The notes below the pieces were generated by a model. It did not search any database and was not told the origin of the DNA. It saw only the letters and a list, made by a program, of their open reading frames with translations. The position numbers and the translations under genes were made by a program. A DNA stretch of 64,000 nucleotides from Methanosphaerula palustris E1-9c. GTDB taxonomy: Archaea > Halobacteriota > Methanomicrobia > Methanomicrobiales > Methanospirillaceae. Within the stretch, counting starts at the first letter, position 1. Each line of letters starts with the position of its first letter. Location of the stretch: NCBI RefSeq assembly GCF_000021965.1, contig NC_011832.1, forward strand, positions 372,001-436,000. The letters run 5' to 3'. Shown one piece after another: positions 26,979 to 35,177 of this stretch.

Positions 26979-27650
26979 ATGCAGCGTCTTCTCCTCATCC
27001 TGCTCGCCCTCTGTATCCTCACTGGCACGGCCGGCGCCATCACCGTCGAGATCCAGCCCGACCGGGTCGTCGACGGGGACCAGGTCACCGTCCACCTGCA
27101 CGACCTGCCGAACGGCACCGTCTTCTCCCTCAAGATGGACGGAGAGTTCGCGACCACGCCCGGGGGCGCTTTCTCGTTCTCCACCAATCAGCTCTCGATG
27201 CCGTTCACCCTCGACAAGGGGACGGTCACGGCCAACCTTGAGAACACCGTGACGAACACGCTCGTCGTCCGGAGGGGCGAGACCCAGGCGAAGGTCGGGG
27301 GGGATTCGAAGAACGGGCTCTTCTCGACCGTACAGAACGTCTCGATCACGGCCGGCACCTACGACGAGATCGCGGTCAGCGGCACTGTCCTCCCCGATGC
27401 GACCACCGTCCGCTCCAGCCTGATCCTGACCGGGGTTAAACAGGGGGCCTCAGACGCGACGATCTCATTTACCGTTCATGGAGTGACTGAGGGGACCCTG
27501 ACCATCTCGGTGCTCGCGAACACGGCAAAGGTCTACGGCAAGGAGATCGCGCTCGGTCCACTGCAGACCCCGACGCAGAAGTCCGGGGCTGGTGCGATCG
27601 TTGGAGTCCTGGGGGTCGTCATCGCGATGGTCGCATGCCGGCGACGGTGA
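26979..27650 (+). CDS. Secreted/anchored surface protein (intact family member)
   Basis: 223 residues: an N-terminal signal peptide (MQRLLLILLALCILTGTAGA), two beta-rich segments (ITVEIQPDRVVDGDQVTVHL, VQNVSITAGTYDEIAVSGTV), a Pro/Thr linker (LQTPTQKSG) and a C-terminal anchor AGAIVGVLGVVIAMVACRRR. It is exposed at the cell surface and anchored by the C-terminal helix. The function is unknown. At least four broken relatives lie in this window. Its 3' end faces hicB2 nine bases away. Confidence 0.75.
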   Translation: MQRLLLILLALCILTGTAGAITVEIQPDRVVDGDQVTVHLHDLPNGTVFSLKMDGEFATTPGGAFSFSTNQLSMPFTLDKGTVTANLENTVTNTLVVRRGETQAKVGGDSKNGLFSTVQNVSITAGTYDEIAVSGTVLPDATTVRSSLILTGVKQGASDATISFTVHGVTEGTLTISVLANTAKVYGKEIALGPLQTPTQKSGAGAIVGVLGVVIAMVACRRR

Positions 27651-27659
27651 AGCGGAACC

Positions 27660-27893
27660 TCATACCTGGGATTCGATCGTGAGGGTGGTATTCCAGCAAC
27701 CTCTCTCCGGTCGAGAATCCCCTTTCTTCCGGAAGTCCCCGATAGAGAGTTCGATAGCATCCTTTGCCCTCGCTATCGCGTCGTCGATCGTCTCCCCGTA
27801 GGTGAACCCAGAGTCCGGAAGCATCGGGACGTTCACCGTATACCCGCCCTTTGACTCTCTCCGAAGGAGGATGCAGTAATACAGGTATCTCAC
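27660..27893 (-). CDS. hicB: HicB-like antitoxin, orphan
   Basis: A GTG at 27893 matches the start of the HicB at 26506. 77 residues read RYLYYCILLRRESKGGYTVN, VPMLPDSGFTYGETIDDAIA, RAKDAIELSIGDFRKKG. The middle of the C-terminal part (SRPERGCWN) is locally out of frame relative to the other copy (IPTEEGLLEY), pointing to two compensating indels. No hicA follows; the secreted-protein gene occupies that place. It may still fold but has no toxin partner. Confidence 0.6.
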   Translation of the reverse strand: MRYLYYCILLRRESKGGYTVNVPMLPDSGFTYGETIDDAIARAKDAIELSIGDFRKKGDSRPERGCWNTTLTIESQV

Positions 27894-28051
27894 TCGTCTC
27901 ATCCGCGGAATAGGTGGATTCCAGTCCGCTCGTGAAGCACTGAGCCTGATATCACATAAAAAATGGCCATACTCCCACGACAAAAGTCGCGGGCTTTCTG
28001 CTGCTTTGATCGAAGTTACCTTCTCTACCTGATAAATGAGGATCAGAAAAT

Positions 28052-28411
28052 TCAGGATCTCTTATCGTTGAGTATATTTTCTGCTCGAAGTACCACAGAC
28101 TCGGCAAGCGCTTCGGTATATTCCGCATCGCCTACCGGAATTTCAAAACTCGGTGCAGATTTAATTGCATCCGGGACGGGGAGCCCGCTCCTTTCAAGAC
28201 GATGAAGAAGATCTGAAATATCGTGAATGTAAGGAAGTGGGAGTGCACGGACAATAAATACAGCCTTGATCGCCTTTTCTGCAGCCTGTTGTGCCTGAAA
28301 GCAGAGGTCTTCCAGGCAAATTTTCGGTCTGCAGCAATGGGCAATCGATAGGCTGCTGTGCGCTCTTCGGATCTACTCTTCCGGACTATCCGGTGGAAAC
28401 CGTGCTGACAT
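28052..28411 (-). pseudogene. HEPN-domain protein with in-frame TAG
   Basis: The ATG at 28411 opens MSARFPPDSPEE-TAG-IRRAHSSLSIAH with the TAG at codon 13 (28373-28375), where HEPN proteins usually carry Trp. The rest is uninterrupted: ICLEDLCFQAQQAAEKAIKA and ALPLPYIHDISDLLHRL (the R...H HEPN-type motif). It is the toxin half of an MNT/HEPN pair; its start overlaps the end of the MNT frame. Either a dead gene or an amber-read gene. Confidence 0.65.
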
Positions 28412-28734
28412 CGTAGAGAACCTTCCCTTCACGCAATGCGGGGTGCAGGACCAGGTACGGGGAGCTGGCATACTTCCGCACCTGTTCCGGTGTCACAACG
28501 ATCAGGTCGACTGCCTGACCTACCCCGTACAGTTTCATGTAAATCATCTGCAGCGACAGTTCGCGGGTTATAGTCACCGGATTTTATCACCAGCAGGTCC
28601 AGATCGCTGTCTGGCCCCCTGTCTCCCCGTGCTGTCGAGCCAAACAAAATAATCTTTTCTGGTCTGGCGACATCCACAATGCGCCTGAGGATCTCGGTTA
28701 ACACTTCTTTGTGGATTTTTCTTCCCATCTGCAT
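28386..28734 (-). pseudogene. MNT minimal nucleotidyltransferase, frameshifted
   Basis: MGRKIHKEVLTEILRRIVDV, then EKIILFGSTARGDRGPDSDL with the GSxARGxxxxxSDxDL nucleotidyltransferase motif. The frame breaks near 28562-28570 and continues in another frame as RELSLQMIYMKLYGVGQAVD, LIVVTPEQVRKYASSPYLV. It is the antitoxin-like half of the MNT/HEPN pair. An indel has disrupted it. Confidence 0.7.
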
Positions 28735-28774
28735 ACATCCCCCCAGGACTAAACTTCTGCCTGTTCAGAATCAT

Positions 28775-29125
28775 TTATCTTGAATCATATATGCATATCT
28801 GTCCGCAGGAATCGTTATTGTCCACGTCCGGTGTATACGAGAACCAAAAGGAGAGCGTTTCGATTGCGAGACCCGCTTCCTCATTGCATATCAAGATATG
28901 AAATACTCGTTTGACTTCTTCGATCACAAATGCCGTGCCCGGGCCTGACTGATCATGCAGATCCTCTCCCAGATCCAGACACGTGATGAGGCACTCACTG
29001 CATGGCGGCGTTATCAGACTATACCGTTTGCGTAATGTGCAGAGGAGACCGATATCTGGTCTATGTATGGCCTGCCACGCGATGATTCTTGCACTCCAGG
29101 CCTCCATCGACATTGCAACCGGCAT
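28775..29125 (-). CDS. Hypothetical protein, doubtful
   Basis: A 116-residue frame (MPVAMSMEAWSARIIAWQAI, FVIEEVKRVFHILICNEEAG, ending QICIYDSR) with no recognised family and no good Shine-Dalgarno. It might be real or debris. The interval 29126-29476 holds no recognisable gene. Confidence 0.2.
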   Translation of the reverse strand: MPVAMSMEAWSARIIAWQAIHRPDIGLLCTLRKRYSLITPPCSECLITCLDLGEDLHDQSGPGTAFVIEEVKRVFHILICNEEAGLAIETLSFWFSYTPDVDNNDSCGQICIYDSR

Positions 29126-29476
29126 GGTTGGTGAAGAAGACGCCTAAGCGCCCGGATATATACCGTGAAAATATTTCATCTCCTGGGGACATAATGTCAT
29201 ATAATCCCTGAAGCCCTCGCACGAGAGTTGTCAACACCTCGCAGGGTTCTGGAATCTTCTCGTTCAGAATACATCAGACTGGACCTTAAACACGTATGCC
29301 GGCGACTTCATAAGAACTGGTCAGACGATGGGCACCTTTCGCGGTATTGTTCGGGATTTCATCAGAGAAAAGGTACAGGAGAACTGATCCGACGGGACCC
29401 TTGTGTGCAGATATTAGTTCACCAAATCAATAATAACGTTAAAAGCGAATCTGGTAGCTGAAGTATTCTTTTCATC

Positions 29477-30058
29477 ATGCTCGCAGAACATATCATCTAC
29501 TCCAGTGCCCTTGCAATCATTATTGGAATGGTTTTTCTTCACTATACGGGGAGAGATTATTCCTGGATAATCATTCTCTGTTCATGGGCTCCGGATAGTG
29601 ACATCATCGCGAATCCTATTCTGAATCAGTTTGGATTTACCCTGCTGTATGAGGGCCATAAGATCGTTCACGGCGATTTTCATAATATCGCCATCATGGT
29701 AATCTTTGGTATAATAGTGGCATTCTTACTGCACCCGCTGGGAATAAAATTTATTGAAGCGTTCGTTTATTCTGTCATTGGGTTCGGTGCTCACCTGTTT
29801 GAAGATGCGCTGGTGTACAGGATGGGATACCGATTCCTCTGGCCGTTCTCATCAAAGATCATGGGTCTTGGTATCCTCACCCAGATACAATCTGAGGAAT
29901 ACTATATTAGAAATTTTTTTGGAATTGCAAATACTGGAGTACTCATTATCGGTCTGATGCTCCTTGGTGCGGCAGTACTGATCAGAACGCGTATTGAAGG
30001 GAGAACCTGGATTCGCTGGTATATGCCGAACAGAGTGTACACAAAATTTTTTAATTGA
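29477..30058 (+). CDS. Membrane-bound metal-dependent hydrolase, YdjM/DUF457 type
   Basis: 193 residues with four to five hydrophobic segments and the family's metal-binding pattern: CSWAPDSDIIANPI, then KIVHGDFHNIAIMVIFG, and FGAHLFEDALVYRMGYRFLWPFSSK. The His/Asp residues lie at the membrane faces. The physiological substrate is unknown. An AT-rich, rather low-GC gene with a clean ATG at 29477. Confidence 0.75.
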   Translation: MLAEHIIYSSALAIIIGMVFLHYTGRDYSWIIILCSWAPDSDIIANPILNQFGFTLLYEGHKIVHGDFHNIAIMVIFGIIVAFLLHPLGIKFIEAFVYSVIGFGAHLFEDALVYRMGYRFLWPFSSKIMGLGILTQIQSEEYYIRNFFGIANTGVLIIGLMLLGAAVLIRTRIEGRTWIRWYMPNRVYTKFFN

Positions 30059-30156
30059 TATATTCAGCATAAATTACCTTACTAGTTGATACTCAATCTT
30101 GCATCCTGTTAGGGCAGGGAACTTCGGACGCACTGACTCTTGTTTACAGGTCAAGG

Positions 30157-30216
30157 GTTGTTGAGGGGACGCTGAAGGCTCGATGTGCCGGCATTGACCA
30201 CGACGCAAAGAAGAGA
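30157..30216 (+). pseudogene. Possible small secreted-protein-family fragment
   Basis: The frame VVEGTLKARCAGIDHDAKK recalls VTEGTLTISVLANTAK of the family protein at 26979. Only ~60 bp match, so it may be chance or a last remnant. Nothing else is visible between 30059 and 30363. Confidence 0.3.
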
Positions 30217-30363
30217 TGGGAGAGAAAAGGGGTGCGTTCGTCGGTCTAACATCTCTCCTCATCGTCCAGATCGCATTCCACTGACACTGAAGTGAGACGA
30301 GCTGGGAGAACCACATCAAAACAGATACGCATATGTCTCACGAGGGTGTACTATGAAGGGAGT

Positions 30364-30627
30364 ATGAGCACCACGCAGCGTATTCCGGTCATCGTGCTCA
30401 TCATATGGTTCGCTGTGATCACGACCTTCATGCTGTTGAATCAGGTGCTCGACCTTGAAATCTTCTTTGTCCTGGCCCTGATCGGCCTCCTCATCGTCGT
30501 CGAGATGATCGACACGGCCACGGTCCAGTCGCGATCCTTGCGTCGGATCAAGTACGTGATCGTTGTGGGTGTCCTCCTCTTCGGGTATACTGTCGTGAAC
30601 AAGATCATGGAGATCGTCGCCCGATGA
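30364..30627 (+). CDS. Small membrane protein heading the MoxR operon
   Basis: 87 residues from the ATG at 30364 (GAAGGGAGT before it). Two hydrophobic helices (PVIVLIIWFAVITTFMLL, IFFVLALIGLLIVVEMI) and a third (YVIVVGVLLFGYTVVN). It ends ATGA into the next gene (30624), consistent with translational coupling. No family recognised; the position suggests an accessory of the MoxR/DUF58 assembly. Confidence 0.65.
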   Translation: MSTTQRIPVIVLIIWFAVITTFMLLNQVLDLEIFFVLALIGLLIVVEMIDTATVQSRSLRRIKYVIVVGVLLFGYTVVNKIMEIVAR

Positions 30628-32354
30628 CTTCAATCAGGCGCGAGTGGCTCATCTCGCTCGGTCTTGCGGTCTTCGTCCTCACCCTCGCCGGCCTCTTTGC
30701 CCTGCAGCCCCTGCTGTACACGGCCAAAACCGCGTCGATCACCAGTCTTCACGAGGATCTGACAGAGACCGGGAACCTGACCACGACCGACAGCGCGCTT
30801 GTCCTTCCCGAATGGGCCACCAGCCTGAACCTCACCGGCCCGCTCATCCTCGATATCAAACTGAACGACTTTGAGTCTGCCAACCGCACGCTGCAGCAGT
30901 ACCTCAAGTCAGGGCAGAGCCTGAGCGGCCTGGTCGTGAAGCTGGATATGAGCGACACCGACGTCGCCACATTCCAGCGGGACAACCAGGCGAACAACCT
31001 GGCGCTGCAGCAGCTCTTGAACCAGACCGGAGAGTTCGACCAGCTCCAGTCCCTGCAGGTCCAGTACAAGGAGAGCGGGGACACGGCGATGCTCAGGTCC
31101 GTGCAGCTCCAGGGGGAGGAACTCCGGAAGAAGGTTCAGGCGAATTATCTGGGCTACGCGTCCCGGGAGGAGAGGGTCGTGAACGTCTCGCAGAAGTACG
31201 GACAGAACACCAGCGCCTACGAGCAGTCGGTCCTGGACTTCGCGGCCATCGTGGCTGCGCTCAATGCGGTGCAGGACGAACGAGCCGCCTCGGTCCCGGA
31301 GGCGATTCGTGCGATCCAGCAGCAGTCCGGCGGCCTTCCAGCGATCACCTTCCAGGTGGAGCCGGACCATGGAGTCTACGGCGACCTCCTCTCGATGGCC
31401 GGCACGGTCAGGGGGCCGGCCGGCACTCAGGTGACCATCTTCTCGGACGGAAAGCCGTTCGCCGGAGTGGTGACCGGTGAGGACGGGCGATTCAACTTCC
31501 TGTACCGGGTTGGGGAGATCGAAGCCGGGAAGCATACGGCCTATGCCTCTGCCGGCGTCGCCCTCTCGGACGAAGATCCTTTCACCATCACGAAGGTGAA
31601 CACCACGCTCGACCTCGCCGCCCCTCTCGTGGAGGTGAACGGAACCTGGCGCGCGGTCTGCACCGGGAACCTGACCGCCACGGACGATCGGCCGGTCGTC
31701 GACGCACCGGTCCAGGTCCTCCTCGATGGGAAACGGGCGGCACAGGTGACGACCGATGAGAACGGTTCGTACCGGACGACAGTGCAGAACCTGACCGGGG
31801 GCACCCACGTGCTAAAGACCCGGTTCGACCCGGCCGGTTTCCCGTTGAACGGGTCCGAATCGGCCCCGGTGACGATCGAGGTCCCCTCCCTCCTCGGGCT
31901 GCTCGCCCTGATCCTGTACGTTCTTGGGATCGGGGGAGCAGCCATCGGCGCGTATCTCTATCTCCGCCGGCGACGGAAGGTCGGTGCGGTCCTCCACGAC
32001 CGAAGGGAACAGCCTCCCGAGCCGGTGGTCGAGCTTCCCCCGGCGCCGACCGTGGAGGAGGCGATCGGGGCCGCGACTCTTCTCGTCGAAGGTGTCGACG
32101 GGCGCGAGGCGATCACCCGGCTGTACCGCCGGCTGGTCCGGGAGCTCGATACACGAAACCCCGGCCACCATCTCAGGTCGAAGACTCCGCGCGAGATCGC
32201 CGGTCACTTTGCGGCAGCATCCTATGGGATCCGGCTAACTGATCTCGTCGGGGTTCACGAACGGATCCGATATGCAGGTCGGGAACCAACAGAAGAAGAT
32301 ATCCGCAGAGTGCGCGAAGATTTTATCTACGTGATAACAGAGGGAAGTCAGTGA
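30624..32354 (+). CDS. Membrane-anchored Ig-like protein with DUF4129 C-terminus
   Basis: 576 residues: an N-terminal membrane helix (LAVFVLTLAGLFALQPLL), a coiled-coil-like region around 90-200, Ig-like beta domains (TFQVEPDHGVYGDLLSMAGT, then ATDDRPVVDAPVQVLLDGK), a second membrane helix (LGLLALILYVLGIGGAAIG), and a cytoplasmic DUF4129-type tail with ITRLYRRLVRELDTRNPGHH and KTPREIAGHF. The extracellular middle faces outwards. DUF4129 proteins typically accompany MoxR and DUF58 genes. Confidence 0.75.
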   Translation: MTSIRREWLISLGLAVFVLTLAGLFALQPLLYTAKTASITSLHEDLTETGNLTTTDSALVLPEWATSLNLTGPLILDIKLNDFESANRTLQQYLKSGQSLSGLVVKLDMSDTDVATFQRDNQANNLALQQLLNQTGEFDQLQSLQVQYKESGDTAMLRSVQLQGEELRKKVQANYLGYASREERVVNVSQKYGQNTSAYEQSVLDFAAIVAALNAVQDERAASVPEAIRAIQQQSGGLPAITFQVEPDHGVYGDLLSMAGTVRGPAGTQVTIFSDGKPFAGVVTGEDGRFNFLYRVGEIEAGKHTAYASAGVALSDEDPFTITKVNTTLDLAAPLVEVNGTWRAVCTGNLTATDDRPVVDAPVQVLLDGKRAAQVTTDENGSYRTTVQNLTGGTHVLKTRFDPAGFPLNGSESAPVTIEVPSLLGLLALILYVLGIGGAAIGAYLYLRRRRKVGAVLHDRREQPPEPVVELPPAPTVEEAIGAATLLVEGVDGREAITRLYRRLVRELDTRNPGHHLRSKTPREIAGHFAAASYGIRLTDLVGVHERIRYAGREPTEEDIRRVREDFIYVITEGSQ

Positions 32355-33313
32355 GGAATCAGAAGTTGCTCCTATGCCTGGTCGTACTCATCGGCCTGGT
32401 CTCAATCAGTGGATTTGCGGCCGCAGCAGTGCCCATTGGAGAACTCAACGTGAATACGACGGTCTCCCTGGAAGTGACATCGACTCCGGACCTGAATGAA
32501 CCGGCTCTGGTACCTGCATCTGCCCAGAACGAGTCCGGAACAGTCGCGACCCCAGTTCAGAATTCCATTCCGGTCGTCCAGCTCAGCGTCAGCCTCTTCA
32601 ACGCCAGCGAAGTGCCGCCCATCTTCTGCACTGGAAACGTGACGGTGGCCGGCCGGCCGGTCTCCGGCGCCACGGTCCACCTGCTCTTCGACGACTACGG
32701 CGTCCTCGATTGTACCACCGATGAGAGCGGTACCTTCAACATGCTGGTCAATGTGGGGCCAGGTCGCCACTCGGTGGTCGCGAATGTCTCCTCCGTCGAC
32801 CCCTCCCAGACTCGCCCGGCGTTGAGTTCACGGGTGATGATCGAGGTTCCTGGTGTAAAACTCCCCCTCCTTCCGATGGCAGTGGGCGTAATCGTCCTGC
32901 TGGCCGGCGGGACGGCCCTCTTCTTCTGGCGCCGGGGGCGTAGAAGAGAGCGGCAGCCGGAACCTGAAGTTCCGCCCCTTCCCGAAGTGACGCCGGTCGC
33001 TGAGACCGAAGACCTCCAAAAGACCGCCAGAACCCTCGCCGCCGGCGATCTTCGCAAAGGGATCGAGGCGATCTATCTGGAGTCCCTGGTCCGACTGGAC
33101 CAGCAGCAGCCTGGCGCCCGCCTCAGGACCCGGACACCCCGGGAGATCCGGGTCCAGTTCGAAGGGACGCCGATTGCCGCTCCTATCACGGCCATGACTG
33201 CAATCTACGAAGCGGTCGTCTATAGCGGACACACCCCGGTCGAGAAGGACAGAAGAGAGATGATCGACCTCTTTGTCGCAGTCTTCTCAGGGTCGGAACG
33301 TGCCGACCAGTAA
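32351..33313 (+). CDS. Second DUF4129-type membrane protein
   Basis: 320 residues starting at a GTG (32351) overlapping the previous stop. A signal/anchor helix (LLLCLVVLIGLVSISGF), an Ig-like segment (GNVTVAGRPVSGATVHLLFD), one membrane helix (MAVGVIVLLAGGTALFFW), then a tail GIEAIYLESLVRLDQQQPGA and RTPREIRVQFEG parallel to the preceding protein. It looks like a shorter paralogue. Overlap with its neighbours supports one operon. Confidence 0.7.
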   Translation: MRNQKLLLCLVVLIGLVSISGFAAAAVPIGELNVNTTVSLEVTSTPDLNEPALVPASAQNESGTVATPVQNSIPVVQLSVSLFNASEVPPIFCTGNVTVAGRPVSGATVHLLFDDYGVLDCTTDESGTFNMLVNVGPGRHSVVANVSSVDPSQTRPALSSRVMIEVPGVKLPLLPMAVGVIVLLAGGTALFFWRRGRRRERQPEPEVPPLPEVTPVAETEDLQKTARTLAAGDLRKGIEAIYLESLVRLDQQQPGARLRTRTPREIRVQFEGTPIAAPITAMTAIYEAVVYSGHTPVEKDRREMIDLFVAVFSGSERADQ

Positions 33314-34196
33314 CCATTCAGGTCAGGTGGTCAACTGGGCGGTCGGACTAGTCCTCCTGATCGCCGTCGTCGTCCTCTTTCTCCACCTCACCGCAACAGA
33401 TGTGGAGTTCAGCCGCTACAACCCGCAGTGGAACGGTACCTCGGCTTTCTTTGAAACGCTCGAAGACCATGGTGCCGTGATGGTCGGTGACCCGTCAGCG
33501 CTCGCCGGCAGAACCAACACGACCCTGCTCGTGATCGCACCCGGCCGTGCCCCGACCGCTGGAGAGGCAACGGCGTACCGTGATTTCGTAGCGGCAGGGA
33601 ACACCCTCCTCCTTGCCGATGACTTCGGGGAGGGGAACGCCCTCCTCAAAGCGGTTGGAGGAACAATCCGTCTCGACCAGCGGAACCTATCGAGCCTCGA
33701 CCGGGAGTACCAGGTTTCGGCCGCACCTCTCGGCTTCCCGGTGGTGGGGGCGCCATTCACCGATAACATCACCAAGATCGTCTTCAATCACCCGGTCGTC
33801 GTGACCGGCGGAACCCCGTTCCTCGAGACCTCGCTCCTCTCCTGGATCGATGAGAACGGGAACGGACGGGCCGATCCAACCGAGCCCCTCGGGAGGTTCG
33901 CCATCGCGGCCACCGAACCGGTCGGTGGCGGCCGGGTGGTGGTGATCGGGGACGGGAGCCTCTTCATCAATGCCATGCAGCACCTCCGTGACGGGGATAA
34001 CGAACGGTTGATCGACGAATTGACCCCCGGCACCGTCCTGGTCGACCAGCATCTCAGCCAGACCTCCACAGCGAGCGGTCCGATCAGCACGATTTTATGG
34101 GTACGAAATATATCTTCATCCATCATTCTGGTCACCGCGCTGGCGCTTGGTATGCTCGCGTGGTATGTCTGCAGACGAAAAAGGGGATGGGACTGA
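33300..34196 (+). CDS. DUF4350-type membrane protein
   Basis: About 298 residues (GTG at 33300 after AGGGTCGGAAC; a TTG at 33273 is the alternative). N-terminal helix VVNWAVGLVLLIAVVVLFL; a DUF4350-like luminal domain with SAFFETLEDHGAVMVGDPSA, NTTLLVIAPGRAPTAGEA and GNTLLLADDFGEGNALL; and a C-terminal helix SSIILVTALALGMLAWYV. DUF4350 proteins are usual partners of MoxR ATPases. It overlaps the 3' end of 32351-33313. Confidence 0.7.
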   Translation: MPTSNHSGQVVNWAVGLVLLIAVVVLFLHLTATDVEFSRYNPQWNGTSAFFETLEDHGAVMVGDPSALAGRTNTTLLVIAPGRAPTAGEATAYRDFVAAGNTLLLADDFGEGNALLKAVGGTIRLDQRNLSSLDREYQVSAAPLGFPVVGAPFTDNITKIVFNHPVVVTGGTPFLETSLLSWIDENGNGRADPTEPLGRFAIAATEPVGGGRVVVIGDGSLFINAMQHLRDGDNERLIDELTPGTVLVDQHLSQTSTASGPISTILWVRNISSSIILVTALALGMLAWYVCRRKRGWD

Positions 34197-34198
34197 GC

Positions 34199-35173
34199 AT
34201 GGAACAGAAAGAACTGGAGAGAGAGGTCAGGGCGATCGCAGATGCCCGGCGGGTGACTCAGGAGACCCTCGGCAGATTTGTGGTCGGCAACCAGGATCTG
34301 GTCGACCTGATCCTGGTCGGGGTCCTGACAGGGGGGCACGTCCTGATCGATGGCGTGCCCGGCACGGCCAAGACCACCATCAGCAAGATCGTCGCACGGT
34401 TGATCGGGTATCAGTTCAGCCGCGTGCAGGGTGCAGTCGATGTTCAGCCGACCGATATCGTGGGCATCCGTATCTACGATAATGAAACGCATAAGTTTTC
34501 GCTGCAGAAGGGTCCGATCTTTGCGAATTTCGTGATGATCGATGAGATCAACAGGCTCACCCCCAAGACTCAGTCCGCCTTCATCGAGGCGATGGCCGAG
34601 CACCAGGCCACCATCGACGGGAAAACCTATCCCATTGAATCTCCTTTCTTTGTCATTGCGACCCAGAACACCCAGGAGTTCGAGGGAACGTTCCACCTGA
34701 TCGAGGCGCAGCGGGACCGGTTCAACTACAGCATGTCTCTCTATCATCTGGGTCGGGAGAATGAAGCTGAGATCCTCCGCCGTGATCGCGATGGTCACCT
34801 GGACTGGGATGTCTACGGAGAGCAGATCGCACCGATCCTCTCGATCGCGCGGGTCCAGAATATGACTCACGTTATCCAGGAGGTGTATGTGGACGATGCG
34901 ATCATCCGCTACATCAGTGACATCGTGGTCGCCAGCCGGAATCATGGTGATATCAGGCTCGGGACCAGCACGCGTGGTTCGCTCGCTCTCCTCCGTGGGG
35001 CCATGGCCTCTGCGGCCCTGGCCGGCAGGACCTATGTGATCCCTGACGATGTCAAGCGCATGGCCCGCCCGGTCCTCGGTCACCGGTTGATCCTGGAACG
35101 GGAGGCAGAGATCGGCAAAATCTCGGCCGACGACGTGGTTCAGGAGATCCTCGAGACGGTCGAGGTGGCCTGA
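34199..35173 (+). CDS. MoxR-family AAA+ ATPase
   Basis: 324 residues from the ATG at 34199 (an ATG at 34187 is also possible). Walker A DGVPGTAKTT (~51-60), Walker B FVMIDEINRL (~111-120), sensor FFVIATQNTQEFEGTFHL and an arginine-finger-like LIEAQRDRFNYSM. A cytosolic chaperone-like ATPase that remodels or matures partner proteins, here most likely the DUF58 and membrane proteins of the same operon. Confidence 0.9.
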   Translation: MEQKELEREVRAIADARRVTQETLGRFVVGNQDLVDLILVGVLTGGHVLIDGVPGTAKTTISKIVARLIGYQFSRVQGAVDVQPTDIVGIRIYDNETHKFSLQKGPIFANFVMIDEINRLTPKTQSAFIEAMAEHQATIDGKTYPIESPFFVIATQNTQEFEGTFHLIEAQRDRFNYSMSLYHLGRENEAEILRRDRDGHLDWDVYGEQIAPILSIARVQNMTHVIQEVYVDDAIIRYISDIVVASRNHGDIRLGTSTRGSLALLRGAMASAALAGRTYVIPDDVKRMARPVLGHRLILEREAEIGKISADDVVQEILETVEVA

Positions 35174-35177
35174 TCCG

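Noticed and set aside
30316-30633. A 105-codon minus-strand frame rich in D, E and H
   Set aside because: Antisense of the small membrane protein at 30364; the composition mirrors hydrophobic codons on the other strand.
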